Shown: positions 36,384-50,528 of the stretch, in pieces
Layout of the letters: each line of letters starts with the position of its first letter
Numbering within the stretch: position 1 is the stretch's first letter
Assembly (NCBI GenBank): GCA_002101205.1
Contig: LWTM01000077.1
Location: 124,001 to 188,000 of the forward strand
DNA length: 64,000 nucleotides
Reading direction: 5' to 3'
Source: Cycloclasticus sp. symbiont of Poecilosclerida sp. N
GTDB lineage: Bacteria > Pseudomonadota > Gammaproteobacteria > Methylococcales > Cycloclasticaceae
The notes under the pieces: model-generated
Told to the model about the DNA's origin: nothing
What the model saw: the letters and a program-made list of their open reading frames with translations, nothing else
The model's database searches: none
Translations under genes and position numbers: made by a program

Positions 36384-38975
36384 ATGAATACTGAATACCG
36401 CAAACAACTTCCCGGTTCTACTCTAGACTTTTTCGACACCAGAGCCGCCATTGAAGCCATTCAACCTGGCGCTTACGAAAAACTACCGTACACATCTCGC
36501 GTACACGCAGAAAACTTGGTACGCCGTTGCGACCCAGCATCAATAACTGACTCACTAAAACAAATTATTGGCGGCAAGCAAGACCTTGATTTTCCTTGGT
36601 ACCCCGCACGTGTTGTTTGCCACGATATTCTTGGTCAAACGGCGCTCGTTGACCTTGCTGGTTTACGTGATGCGATTGCTGCAAAAGGCGGCGACCCATC
36701 TTCAGTAAACCCCGTTGTGCCCACCCAACTTATTGTTGATCACTCTCTAGCAGTAGAACACGCAGGTTTTGAAAAAGACGCCTTCGACAAGAACCGCGCC
36801 ATTGAAGACCGCCGAAACGATGATCGTTTTCACTTCATTAACTGGTGTAAAAAGGCCTTTAAAAACGTTGACGTTATACAGCCAGGTAACGGCATCATGC
36901 ACCAAATCAACCTTGAGAAAATGTCGCCTGTTATTCACGCACGTGATGGCGTTGCATTCCCTGATACGTTAGTTGGCACAGACAGCCACACACCACACGT
37001 TGATGCTTTAGGTGTTATCGCGATTGGCGTGGGTGGTTTAGAAGCTGAAACAGTTATGCTAGGCCGCCCCTCTTACATGCGCCTACCCAACATCATCGGT
37101 GTTGAGCTAACAGGCAAACGCCAACCAGGCATTACTGCCACCGATATCGTTTTAGCCATTACTGAGTTTTTACGTAACGCTAAAGTTGTTTCGTCTTACC
37201 TTGAATTCTTCGGTGAAGGCGCAGCTAAATTAACCATCGGTGACCGCGCAACGATCTCAAACATGACACCAGAATTTGGTGCATCCGCTGGCTTGTTTTA
37301 CATTGACGAGCAAACAATCGACTACTTAAAATTAACGGGCCGCGATGCTGAGCAAGTTAAATTAGTGGAAACATACGCAAAACAGACTGGCCTATGGGCA
37401 GATAGCCTAACTAAAGCCGAATACCAACGCGTACTAACATTTGATCTGTCATCCGTTGTTCGTAACATTGCTGGCCCATCAAACCCACACCGTCGCGTAC
37501 CAACATCTGAATTAGCACAGCGCGGTATTTCAGGCGTTGTTGAAAACGAAGAAGGCTTAATGCCTGATGGCGCTGTTATTATTGCCGCTATTACAAGCTG
37601 TACAAACACCAGTAACCCACATAACGTTATTGCCGCAGCTTTGATTGCACGTAACGCAAATAAATTGGGGTTAAAACGTAAACCTTGGGTTAAATCATCG
37701 TTTGCACCGGGCTCTAAAGTGGCACAACTTTATCTTGAAGAATCTAACCTATTACCAGAACTTGAAGAAATGGGATTCGGCATTGTTGGCTTCGCTTGTA
37801 CAACCTGTAACGGTATGAGTGGCGCATTAGACCCAGTCATTCAAAAAGAAGTTGTCGACCGCGACCTTTACACAACCGCTGTTTTATCGGGTAACCGTAA
37901 CTTCGATGGACGTATTCACCCGTATGCAAAACAAGCATTCTTAGCATCACCTCCGCTTGTTGTTGCCTATGCCATTGCTGGGACAATTCGTTTTGATATT
38001 GAAAAAGACATCTTAGGTAACGACCAAAACGGCAACCCAGTAACACTGAAAGACATCTGGCCATCTGATGAAGAAATTGACGAGATTGTAGCGAAAAGCG
38101 TTAAGCCTGAGCAGTTCCGTGAAATTTACATCCCAATGTTCCCAGAGTCTGTAGCGCAAACAGAACAAGTTGACCCACTTTACGACTGGCGTCCACAAAC
38201 AACCTACATTCGCCGCCCCCCTTACTGGGAAGGCGCTTTAGCAGGCGAGCGCACGATGAAAGGCATGCGCCCATTAGCCGTGCTTGGGGACAACATCACA
38301 ACCGATCATTTATCGCCATCTAACGCGATTATGCTCGACAGCGCTGCTGGTGCTTACCTTGATAAAATGGGGCTGCCAGAAGTTGATTTCAACTCCTACG
38401 CAACACACCGTGGCGACCATCTAACAGCGCAACGTGCAACTTTTGCTAACCCTAAACTACTAAACGAAATGGTGAAGGAAAGTGGCGAAGTTAAGCAAGG
38501 TTCATTAGCTCGCGTAGAACCAGAAGGCGAAGTGATGCGTATGTGGGAAGCGATTGAAACCTACATGAACCGCAAACAGCCACTTATTATTATTGCTGGC
38601 GCCGATTACGGCCAAGGTTCATCACGTGACTGGGCGGCGAAAGGCGTTCGTTTAGCAGGTGTTGAAGTCATTGTTGCAGAAGGTTTTGAACGTATTCACC
38701 GTACTAACTTAGTCGGCATGGGTGTATTACCTTTAGAATTTCAAGCTGGTGAAACGCGCGAAACCTACAACATTGATGGCACAGAGACATTTGACGTGAT
38801 TGGCGGCATCTCACCTCGTGCGACATTAACTGTCATCATCACTCGTGTTACTGGCGAAACAGTCAACATCCCTGTTACTTGTCGTTTAGACACTGCGGAC
38901 GAAGTATTGGTTTACCAAGCCGGCGGTGTATTACAGCGTTTCGCGCAAGACTTCCTAGAGTCATCTGCTGCTTAA
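36384..38975 (+). CDS. acnD: Fe/S-dependent 2-methylcitrate dehydratase
   Basis: An aconitase-family [4Fe-4S] enzyme turning 2-methylcitrate into 2-methylaconitate, used with PrpF instead of PrpD. The 863-residue protein has NGIMHQINLEKMSPV, GTDSHTPHVDALGVIAIGVG, the cluster ligands in ITSCTNTSNPHNV and GFACTTCNGMSG, and the swivel domain with LGDNITTDHLSPSNAI and GADYGQGSSRDWAAKG. Presence of prpF immediately downstream (10 bases) identifies it as AcnD rather than AcnA. Confidence 0.95.
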   Translation: MNTEYRKQLPGSTLDFFDTRAAIEAIQPGAYEKLPYTSRVHAENLVRRCDPASITDSLKQIIGGKQDLDFPWYPARVVCHDILGQTALVDLAGLRDAIAAKGGDPSSVNPVVPTQLIVDHSLAVEHAGFEKDAFDKNRAIEDRRNDDRFHFINWCKKAFKNVDVIQPGNGIMHQINLEKMSPVIHARDGVAFPDTLVGTDSHTPHVDALGVIAIGVGGLEAETVMLGRPSYMRLPNIIGVELTGKRQPGITATDIVLAITEFLRNAKVVSSYLEFFGEGAAKLTIGDRATISNMTPEFGASAGLFYIDEQTIDYLKLTGRDAEQVKLVETYAKQTGLWADSLTKAEYQRVLTFDLSSVVRNIAGPSNPHRRVPTSELAQRGISGVVENEEGLMPDGAVIIAAITSCTNTSNPHNVIAAALIARNANKLGLKRKPWVKSSFAPGSKVAQLYLEESNLLPELEEMGFGIVGFACTTCNGMSGALDPVIQKEVVDRDLYTTAVLSGNRNFDGRIHPYAKQAFLASPPLVVAYAIAGTIRFDIEKDILGNDQNGNPVTLKDIWPSDEEIDEIVAKSVKPEQFREIYIPMFPESVAQTEQVDPLYDWRPQTTYIRRPPYWEGALAGERTMKGMRPLAVLGDNITTDHLSPSNAIMLDSAAGAYLDKMGLPEVDFNSYATHRGDHLTAQRATFANPKLLNEMVKESGEVKQGSLARVEPEGEVMRMWEAIETYMNRKQPLIIIAGADYGQGSSRDWAAKGVRLAGVEVIVAEGFERIHRTNLVGMGVLPLEFQAGETRETYNIDGTETFDVIGGISPRATLTVIITRVTGETVNIPVTCRLDTADEVLVYQAGGVLQRFAQDFLESSAA

Positions 38976-38985
38976 GGACAAACTC

Positions 38986-40164
38986 ATGACACATGACCCT
39001 CAAGTAAAGATACCCGCCACGTATATGCGTGGCGGTACAAGCAAAGGTGTTTTCTTTAATCTTAAGGACCTGCCTGAAGTGGCGCAAACAGCCGGTGCAG
39101 CACGTGATGCTATTTTATTGCGCGTTATTGGCAGTCCAGACCCTTACGGCAAACAAACTGACGGCATGGGCGGCGCAACCTCTAGCACCAGCAAAACCGT
39201 TATTTTGGCTAAAAGCACACAAGCCGATCACGACGTGGACTATCTTTTTGGCCAAGTCGCTATCAATAAAGCGTTTGTAGACTGGAGCGGTAACTGCGGC
39301 AACCTAACCGCAGCAGTTGGCTCATTCGCCATCAGCAACGGCCTTGTAAACCCAAGCCGCGTACCAGAAAACGGCATTGCTGTTATACGTATTTGGCAGG
39401 CTAATATTGGAAAAACCATCATCGCCAACGTTCCTATCCGCAACGGCGAAGTGCAAGAAATCGGTGATTTCGAATTAGACGGTGTAACATTCCCCGCAGC
39501 AGAAGTTGAAGTTGAGTTTCTAAGTCCAGTCAATGCAAGCGAAGCCATGTTCCCAACAGGCAAGCTTGTGGATGACCTTGAAGTGCCGGGCGTTGGAACA
39601 TTCAAAGCGACCATGATTAATGCTGGCATTCCAACCGTCTTTCTAAATGCAGATGCAATCAATTACACCGGTGCAGAACTACAGGAAGCCATCAACGGCG
39701 ACCCAAAAGCACTGGAAATGTTCGAAATCATCCGCACATACGGCGCAATTAAAATGGGGCTTATTTCAAGCGTTGAAGAAGCCGCTAGCCGTCAACATAC
39801 GCCTAAAGTCGCTTTTGTTGCACCACCAAGTGACTATGTTTCATCCAGCGGCAAGCAAATCAATGTATCCGATATTGACTTAAATGTTCGCGCATTATCA
39901 ATGGGTAAACTTCATCACGCGATGATGGGCACAGCAGCCGTAGCCATTGGCACAGCAGCAGCTATTCCTGGCACATTAGTTAACCTTGCAGCCGGTGGTG
40001 GCGAACGTGCAAGCGTTACATTTGGTCACCCATCTGGCACGCTCAAAGTAGGTGCAGAGGCTGTACAAACTGATGGCGAGTGGACCGTCAACAAAGTAAT
40101 TATGAGCCGTAGCGCAAGAGTATTAATGGAAGGTAATATAAGAATTCCTGGGGACTCCTTCTAA
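38986..40164 (+). CDS. prpF: 2-methylaconitate cis-trans isomerase
   Basis: Isomerises the AcnD product so that aconitase can hydrate it. A 392-residue diaminopimelate-epimerase-fold protein with PATYMRGGTSKGVFF, GSPDPYGKQTDGMGGATSST, DWSGNCGNLTAAVGSFAI, INAGIPTVFL and ASVTFGHPSGTLKVGAE. It ends the operon; an intrinsic terminator lies 20 bases after. No prpR-type regulator is seen beside the operon. Confidence 0.96.
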   Translation: MTHDPQVKIPATYMRGGTSKGVFFNLKDLPEVAQTAGAARDAILLRVIGSPDPYGKQTDGMGGATSSTSKTVILAKSTQADHDVDYLFGQVAINKAFVDWSGNCGNLTAAVGSFAISNGLVNPSRVPENGIAVIRIWQANIGKTIIANVPIRNGEVQEIGDFELDGVTFPAAEVEVEFLSPVNASEAMFPTGKLVDDLEVPGVGTFKATMINAGIPTVFLNADAINYTGAELQEAINGDPKALEMFEIIRTYGAIKMGLISSVEEAASRQHTPKVAFVAPPSDYVSSSGKQINVSDIDLNVRALSMGKLHHAMMGTAAVAIGTAAAIPGTLVNLAAGGGERASVTFGHPSGTLKVGAEAVQTDGEWTVNKVIMSRSARVLMEGNIRIPGDSF

Positions 40165-40181
40165 AGCGTATTCTAAACAAT

Positions 40182-40211
40182 AAAAAAGGCAGCTTAATCG
40201 CCGCCTTTTTA
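40182..40211 (+). terminator. Intrinsic terminator of the prp operon
   Basis: AAAAAAGGC-AGC-TTAATC-GCC-GCCTTTTT: a GC-rich stem with A-rich upstream arm and five T, 18 bases after prpF. The flanking A and T runs could let it act on both strands. Confidence 0.9.
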
Positions 40212-40222
40212 TACCTTACTAA

Positions 40223-40610
<388 letters not shown>

Positions 40611-41186
40611 TTAGTTATTAACTGGCAAGTTTATTGGCTCGCCAACCTCCAGGCTCCATTGGTTATCGTTCCAGCCATCGACTCCTTCGCGAAACCATAA
40701 AACATTCTTGTAGCCCCATTCATCCGCTCTTTTAGCCGCATTCCACGACATCCAGCAATCTTCAATACAATAAAAAACAAGCGTTGCTTCCTTACTCTCT
40801 GCGGTGATATTTTGTAATTGTGTTCGGAAATACAACTCAACGACGGGGTTCAATTCCTGTTTTCCAACATTGGGCAACCAAACACTATTCGGTATATTTT
40901 CCCTTGGGGTACTGACCAGCCAAGCACCATCAAAATCTAAGGACTCTTCCCTGAAAATAGCGCCATAAACGTCAATAAGTGCAGGTTTATTATTAGACGA
41001 TAATAATTCTTTTAAGTCTTTTGCGGATACCCGCTCAACACCTCTGGGCGGTATTTGTGTAGTGGGTGCGTGATAGGGTAACCCACGGTAAGACTCCTTG
41101 CCCTTTTCACTATATATATTGCTCGCACAGCTTAGCAACAAAAAAGTACTTATTAGGGAAAAACTTTTCAGCGATATTCCTGCCAT
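40611..41186 (-). CDS. Rhodanese-like lipoprotein, PQQ-catabolism-associated CxxCW type
   Basis: A 191-residue exported protein with a lipoprotein-like signal (LLLSCAS) and one rhodanese domain. The active loop is FYCIEDCWMSWNAAKRA, the CxxCW motif that defines a family found with PQQ dehydrogenase gene sets. LIDVYGAIFREESLDFDGAW and WLPNVG are further family segments. It is last in the six-gene relay operon, 19 bases after the Zn hydrolase. It probably handles a sulfur or thiol carrier group on the SoxYZ-like partner; that role is inference. Confidence 0.85.
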   Translation of the reverse strand: MAGISLKSFSLISTFLLLSCASNIYSEKGKESYRGLPYHAPTTQIPPRGVERVSAKDLKELLSSNNKPALIDVYGAIFREESLDFDGAWLVSTPRENIPNSVWLPNVGKQELNPVVELYFRTQLQNITAESKEATLVFYCIEDCWMSWNAAKRADEWGYKNVLWFREGVDGWNDNQWSLEVGEPINLPVNN

Positions 41187-41205
41187 AAAAATCTACCTTA
41201 AAGCG

Positions 41206-42147
41206 CTAATTAACCCGTTTAAAAACCCTGCTTTCATACGAAGGAAATAAATGTACCACTGACCTAGAAAATTCTTGCTTCAACAAGCTGTTCGACGCAA
41301 AACTCTGCGGTAAGTCAAGCCGCATAGTTTCCGTCATAGAAAGGCCCTTCTTTGCTGCCTTCTCCAATGTTTTATCTAACCACCTTAGATAACTAGACAT
41401 CCCTGATAAGGCAGTTTTATCACGACTAATTGGACCATGTCCTGGCACAAGCACTTTAAAAGGCAATTTATTTAATGAATCAATCGTCGCTAGCCATTTA
41501 TCAATATTCGCATGAGGTGTCGTTAATGTCCGCTTGTGGAATATTAAGTCACCCGAAAATAGCACACCTGTTGTATTGTCTAAAATAGCCATATCGCCAC
41601 TGGTATGGCCAGAATACGAAAGTATTTCAATATCGTGCCCGCCTAGCAAAACTCGCCCGGCCTTCGCAATTTTTGTTGGCTGAAAAGAATCCGTACCCCG
41701 CATCCAATCGCCGACCATGAGATAGAGGTTATCTGCAAATCCCGCACCTTCATTTTTAATGTTTTCTGCCGTCGTACTTAGGGCGTAAATGGGCGTGCCT
41801 TCAAACGCTAGATTGCCTAAGAAGTGGTCAGGGTGATGGTGTGTTAAATAGACTCGGTTAATCGATTTATCGGTCACAGACGCAATCGCTGACTTCATTT
41901 GCTTGCCATAGCGAAGCGAAGGGCCCGTATCAATCACAATGACACCAGCTGTTGTTACAATAAAGCCTGTGTTGACAATATTACCGCCATTTTCAAAACT
42001 AAAATCTTCGGTTTTGCCGACAAAAACATAGGTGTCTTTCGCCACTTTTTGGGCCTGAAGCTGGTAATCAAAATTTCCTGCTTGCACCGCAAATGTTGCC
42101 ATCGCTAGAACAACGGCAAATAACACGAGTCTTTTAAGTATATTCAT
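41206..42147 (-). CDS. Quinoprotein relay system zinc metallohydrolase
   Basis: A 313-residue periplasmic MBL-fold protein (signal peptide to about residue 23, ending VQAG). Zinc motif YLTHHHPDHFLGNLAFEG near residue 100, then SYSGHTSGDMAILD, LFSGDLIFHKRTL and LVPGHGPISRDKTAL. FSFENGGNIVNTGFIVT near residue 49 is characteristic of this relay family. The start overlaps the SoxYZ-like gene by four bases (ATGA). It is expected to work with the PQQ dehydrogenase, cytochrome and SoxYZ-like carrier. Confidence 0.85.
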   Translation of the reverse strand: MNILKRLVLFAVVLAMATFAVQAGNFDYQLQAQKVAKDTYVFVGKTEDFSFENGGNIVNTGFIVTTAGVIVIDTGPSLRYGKQMKSAIASVTDKSINRVYLTHHHPDHFLGNLAFEGTPIYALSTTAENIKNEGAGFADNLYLMVGDWMRGTDSFQPTKIAKAGRVLLGGHDIEILSYSGHTSGDMAILDNTTGVLFSGDLIFHKRTLTTPHANIDKWLATIDSLNKLPFKVLVPGHGPISRDKTALSGMSSYLRWLDKTLEKAAKKGLSMTETMRLDLPQSFASNSLLKQEFSRSVVHLFPSYESRVFKRVN

Positions 42148-42902
42148 TGAGCAAATCTCGCTTCAAATTCATTACCGTTATTATCAGCGCCCATCATAAA
42201 AATAACCGATGATGCTTCGGTGTTATTAAATTCAAAGCCTAAAGTTGGATTTTCGTTGATAGGCTCAAACAATTCAATTCGTGCTAACTCATGGTCTGCT
42301 TCATCAAAAAATTCTAAATCTTGGATATAAAATTCTGGAATTCCTTCCACTAGGCCAGTATCCATAGGGTGATGTATTAGCAAACGCACGCGACTCGTCT
42401 TTTTGCCACTCCATCTTTTACCGTAAGTATCACCAAGATAATCAGACCAATCGCCTACCATACGCCCAACGCTGGCTACCGTACAGCCACCACCGGCCGT
42501 GTTAATCCATAAGCTGCCAACATGCCAAACACCATCGACTAATGCAGCAGCACGAACTGGCGATGCTTGCTGAATTTTAAATCGGAAAGACAACGATGGT
42601 TTTGCGTCAGTTGGATAGTATTTCGCAATTAAGGGTATTGGGTTAAAATCAGCAAAAATGACAAGCTGCTCAACATTTTCTAATTCGCTGGCATCCACTG
42701 TTACAGGTACATTCATTGGATCTTCAGCATAGCCAGCGGCTAACACTTTTACCCGCTTATCAAAAACCGCCGGATGCCCTTTTAAAAATGCGTTGTACAT
42801 ATCATTCCATTGAACCGAGCCGAGTGGGTCACTAGGTAAATCATCTGCTACAGATAGCGTGCAAAAAGTTAAGGTGCACAAAACAATCAGTATTCTTTTC
42901 AT
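42144..42902 (-). CDS. Quinoprotein dehydrogenase-associated SoxYZ-like carrier
   Basis: A 252-residue exported protein fusing SoxY-like and SoxZ-like halves. Signal peptide to about residue 19. The first half includes FDKRVKVLAAGYAEDPMNVP and ends at INTAGGGCTVAS (a Cys near residue 140 in a Gly-rich loop as in SoxY). The second half is SoxZ-like, RVRLLIHHPMDTG and IQDLEFFDEADHELAR. In sulfur oxidation SoxYZ carries intermediates on that Cys; in quinoprotein clusters the cargo is unknown. Confidence 0.85.
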   Translation of the reverse strand: MKRILIVLCTLTFCTLSVADDLPSDPLGSVQWNDMYNAFLKGHPAVFDKRVKVLAAGYAEDPMNVPVTVDASELENVEQLVIFADFNPIPLIAKYYPTDAKPSLSFRFKIQQASPVRAAALVDGVWHVGSLWINTAGGGCTVASVGRMVGDWSDYLGDTYGKRWSGKKTSRVRLLIHHPMDTGLVEGIPEFYIQDLEFFDEADHELARIELFEPINENPTLGFEFNNTEASSVIFMMGADNNGNEFEARFAQ

Positions 42903-42910
42903 GGTTTTAT

Positions 42911-43453
42911 CTATTTTATTACTATCCGTGGGTAGGCATAATTCGTTACATCCGCTTCAAAGAACTCATCTTCTGGAATCGGTTCATCCAAATCATCTGG
43001 CGGCACGGCTAAAATATTCATGTCAATTTCTAAAACCAAACCACTCAGCTCTCCATTGTTTAGCCCGAGTTTATAGAAAATCCCGTTCCACATATTAATG
43101 CCATATTCAGAAGGGGTTTTATGCAGGAATAACAAGTCATACGAAAGGTTACTAAAATCACTTTGTGTCACATAACCTTTTTTTTCGTACGGGTACGGCA
43201 CATGGCACATGACCTGTATCTTACCCATTAAGCATTGAAAGGGTCTCATGGATAAAAATTGATTTTCAAACGGCGTGTCTATCATTGAAACCTTATAAGC
43301 GACACCCTTTTCATTAGACTCAAATTCGACGTTCGCAATTTGTGTAAGTTCACCCATTGTGCTAACAAGGTATATTTTTTTCAGCCCCTCTAATGGTGAT
43401 GCTAAAGAAGCGGAGCTTAAAAAAAACAACATTACAAATAATATTTTTTTCAT
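42911..43453 (-). CDS. Exported protein of unknown function in the quinoprotein relay operon
   Basis: A 180-residue protein with a signal peptide (residues 1-18, MKKILFVMLFFLSSASLASP). The mature part has two Cys (FQCLMGKIQVMCHVPYPYE, near residues 74 and 84) that could form a disulfide, and an acidic tail PPDDLDEPIPEDEFF. No membrane helix or enzyme motif is seen, and I do not recognise a family. Placed 8 bases before the SoxYZ-like gene and 42 bases after the binding protein, it is clearly part of the operon. Confidence 0.75.
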   Translation of the reverse strand: MKKILFVMLFFLSSASLASPLEGLKKIYLVSTMGELTQIANVEFESNEKGVAYKVSMIDTPFENQFLSMRPFQCLMGKIQVMCHVPYPYEKKGYVTQSDFSNLSYDLLFLHKTPSEYGINMWNGIFYKLGLNNGELSGLVLEIDMNILAVPPDDLDEPIPEDEFFEADVTNYAYPRIVIK

Positions 43454-43495
43454 CGAAAGATCTCGGTGATATTAAAAACTAGGCTTATCTAAACT

Positions 43496-44311
43496 CTAGG
43501 GCCGAATATAACTGATGTTATATTTCTTAAATAGAGCCTTTAACTCGCCTGATTCTTTCAGTGCTTCAAACGCCTTTGTTATTTCAGCGACTAATTCATC
43601 TCTTCCCTCTTTAATCGCTGTCCCAACGACCCAGCTAGACTGGTAAGAAAGCGGCATAGAAACTTTGCTGAATAAGTATTCATCCGCTGTTTCGCCTAAT
43701 GCAGATTCAATCTGACTCCGCGGTCCAACAACGCTCCTCACCGCGCCCTCTTCCATAGCTTCTATTGCAAGCTGCACAGTCGTATAGTGCCGAACATTTT
43801 CTCTAAAGCGCCCGCCCATCGCGCCTATCAAGTAAAAGTCGGACAAGGTATCTAGCTCTACACCTATCGGATAATCTTCGAATAATTTGGTCAATGGTAG
43901 TGAATACCGTGAGTTATGGCGAACGGCAACGGTTTCTTCTTTGAAATATGGGTTTGAAATGACAACTTGATCATTTTCCTTGGCAAACTCTTTATTCACC
44001 GGAACATGTAACATCACATCAGCGGTACCGCCGCCTATATAGTGTCCTTTCCAAACAGAATTCCGCAAATCATCTTCCATTGTCTCGTCGGCACTAATAG
44101 CCCAAATCAACGGGTCAACGTTTAATTTAGCCGCCAATAATTTGGCTAAATCTACTTCAATACCAACAAGCTTACCTTTCTCACGAAATGCGAAAGGCGC
44201 ATAGTCTTTGTAGACAGCAACTCGTAGGTAACCTTTTTCTTGAACCGTTGAAAACGAAAAAACCTGCTGAGAAAAAAAACCCAACAGGATTAGTAAATAA
44301 ATATTTTTCAT
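43496..44311 (-). CDS. Quinoprotein dehydrogenase-associated periplasmic binding protein (MoxJ/XoxJ-like)
   Basis: A 271-residue type II solute-binding fold with signal peptide (to about residue 20). Segments KGYLRVAVYKDYAPFAFREK, GIEVDLAKLLAAKLN, GGTADVMLHVPVNKEFAKEN, NPYFKEETVAVRH and LKALFKKYNISY match the MoxJ/XoxJ group that accompanies PQQ alcohol dehydrogenases, often helping activation of the apoenzyme. It lies three bases after pedF. No ABC permease is nearby, so transport is unlikely. Confidence 0.85.
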   Translation of the reverse strand: MKNIYLLILLGFFSQQVFSFSTVQEKGYLRVAVYKDYAPFAFREKGKLVGIEVDLAKLLAAKLNVDPLIWAISADETMEDDLRNSVWKGHYIGGGTADVMLHVPVNKEFAKENDQVVISNPYFKEETVAVRHNSRYSLPLTKLFEDYPIGVELDTLSDFYLIGAMGGRFRENVRHYTTVQLAIEAMEEGAVRSVVGPRSQIESALGETADEYLFSKVSMPLSYQSSWVVGTAIKEGRDELVAEITKAFEALKESGELKALFKKYNISYIRP

Positions 44312-44314
44312 CAG

Positions 44315-44728
44315 CTAGTCCGCTGGGATAGTTTCAATCCACGATCTAATAGCCCACATAGCTTCTTGGCTAAAGATACCTTCAAACGCAGGCATGTATG
44401 TAATACCGTTACGTGTCGCTCCCGTTCTAACGCGATAAATAAACCACTCATCGCCTTCTTCGCCTTCTTCTAACTCACGCAAATCGGGAGAAATACCGCC
44501 AGAGATAGCACCTAACCCATGACATCTAGCACAGTTAGATGTATAGCCAGTTTTGCCTACCTTAATAGCTTCTTCATTACCACTATATGGATTTGCTTCT
44601 AACCACTCTTCTCCTAATGGCGGCAGTGTTGAAACATCAACGGGTTGAGGTGCGGCATCACCATGAGCAAATGCCTTGCCACCGATGAATAAAAAAACAA
44701 ACGCTAAAACCAATAATATTTTTTTCAT
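44315..44728 (-). CDS. pedF: Cytochrome c-550 PedF
   Basis: Electron acceptor for PQQ alcohol dehydrogenases in the periplasm. The 137-residue protein has a signal peptide (ending GKAFAHG), the segment PPLGEEWLEANPYSGNEEA, haem motif CARCHG near residue 71, LGAISGGISPDLRELEEGEE and the Met ligand region GITYMPAFEGIFSQE. These match PedF throughout. First gene of the relay operon. A TATAAT on the minus strand near 44772-44777 could be its -10 box. Confidence 0.9.
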   Translation of the reverse strand: MKKILLVLAFVFLFIGGKAFAHGDAAPQPVDVSTLPPLGEEWLEANPYSGNEEAIKVGKTGYTSNCARCHGLGAISGGISPDLRELEEGEEGDEWFIYRVRTGATRNGITYMPAFEGIFSQEAMWAIRSWIETIPAD

Positions 44729-44848
44729 ATTGTTGCTCTCTTTTTTATTTATGACAGATTAGATTATATAAAGACTGACATACTAAGATGAACAGAGGAT
44801 ATATAAACTGAAATTCATTATACAGCAAGTTTATAAATATTGAGCGCG

Positions 44849-44878
44849 AAAAAAAACCCGCCTTTTGGCGGGTTTTTG
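44849..44878 (-). terminator. rRNA operon terminator
   Basis: On the minus strand, CCCGCC-AAAA-GGCGGG is flanked by A and T runs, seven bases past the 5S 3' end. Strong stem and eight T. Confidence 0.95.
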
Positions 44879-44885
44879 TGTAAAA

Positions 44886-45001
44886 GCCTGGCGGTTCCCT
44901 ACTTTCACATGGCTACTGCCACACTATCATCGGCGCTAAGCGGTTTCACTTCCGAGGTCGGAATGGGGTCGGGTGGTACACGCTCGCTATTGCCACCAGG
45001 C
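44886..45001 (-). rRNA. rrf: 5S rRNA
   Basis: About 116 nt, beginning TGCCTGGTGGCAATAGCG and ending GGGAACCGCCAGGC; the two ends form the terminal helix. CCGACCCCATTCCGACCTCG and GAAAGTAGGG are hallmark segments. The spacer to 23S (45002-45149) has no tRNA. Confidence 0.97.
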
Positions 45002-45149
45002 AAATCGGCATCAGAGAAATATCTCTGCAATAATTTAGAAAGTTGTACATCAATTCATATAGTTTGTTATTTACATAACTCCCACAAAGTGGATAAGTTT
45101 CATTGAGTTATAAACAACTCATTCAACTAAACCTTTTTGGGTGTTATAT

Positions 45150-48039
<2,890 letters not shown>

Positions 48040-48185
48040 ATATAACCCCAAAAAGGCTATATGACAGTAAATAACTATCTATATGAATTACTTTAGCAGT
48101 ATGGAATATGCGATATCACATTCCATACTTCAAAAAATACTTTTTAGCAAACTAGGTGCTAAAAAATATATGTACAACTTTCTAA

Positions 48186-48200
48186 ATTGTTAAAGAGCTA
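48186..48200 (-). promoter_or_regulatory. BoxA antitermination element in the 16S-23S spacer
   Basis: TAGCTCTTTAACAAT on the minus strand matches the Nus-factor boxA consensus, between tRNA-Ala and 23S. Confidence 0.8.
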
Positions 48201-48311
48201 TCAACACTAATGTCAATTCAATAAACCCTCTTTAATATCCAAAGGATACAAGTCTCGCGAGGCTGAATAAATCATCCAGCCAGTTCGTCTGCCTTTAAAG
48301 GTTTATTGAAT

Positions 48312-48387
48312 TGGTGGAGCCAGACGGGATCGAACCGTCGACCCCCTGCTTGCAAAGCAGGTGCTCTCCCAGCTGAGCTATGGCCCC
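48312..48387 (-). tRNA. tRNA-Ala (TGC)
   Basis: A 76-nt cloverleaf with CCA, in the 16S-23S spacer. Acceptor GGGGCCA/TGGCTCC, anticodon loop TTTGCAA with anticodon TGC, T-loop TTCGATC. Confidence 0.98.
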
Positions 48388-48407
48388 AATATCAGGTCTA
48401 TCGAGCG

Positions 48408-48484
<77 letters not shown>

Positions 48485-48542
48485 TAGCTCGGGTAATGAT
48501 CAAGTAATTTGTGTGAACACTTATGCAACGTTTATGTTATAG

Positions 48543-50080
<1,538 letters not shown>

Positions 50081-50303
50081 ATACTTTTCGACCTCTTAAT
50101 ACCCAAAGGCAATAAGTTTCATTGAAGCGAAAGGCAAAGCACTTTCGCTTAATTCAGCTTTAAAAAGAAGTCTAGATCTTGCTCAATATAGAATTAAACG
50201 TATTACTTAAATTTTAGAACTTTAAGTGTGTTCAACCTACATTGATTATTTTTATATAACTTTCAACAATCAACACAAGTGCCCACACAAATTACTTGAT
50301 AAA

Positions 50304-50316
50304 TTTTTAAAGAGCT
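50304..50316 (-). promoter_or_regulatory. BoxA in the rRNA leader
   Basis: AGCTCTTTAAAAA on the minus strand, 224 bases before 16S. The leader 50081-50478 has no gene. Confidence 0.7.
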
Positions 50317-50478
50317 GATTCGACATTCACGCCTAATCGAACCGAAGCATTGTAATACAGATGCTTTTTAAAAGCAATCATATAATTAACTTTATTTCGT
50401 TAACATTAGATTGCTTTTGCTAATTCTCCTTCGCTAATCACTGCTTTATAAAAGATTGCCTAGCTAGAAGAGAAACGT

Positions 50479-50506
50479 ATTATAGGGGCAATATTTTAAC
50501 GGTCAA
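50479..50506 (-). promoter_or_regulatory. rRNA operon promoter
   Basis: On the minus strand, TTGACC (50501-50506), 16-base spacer, TATAAT (50479-50484), close to the sigma-70 consensus. It sits about 390 bases before 16S, and the leader carries boxA. Confidence 0.88.
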
Positions 50507-50528
50507 CCGTTATTTAGCCCCAAACCCC

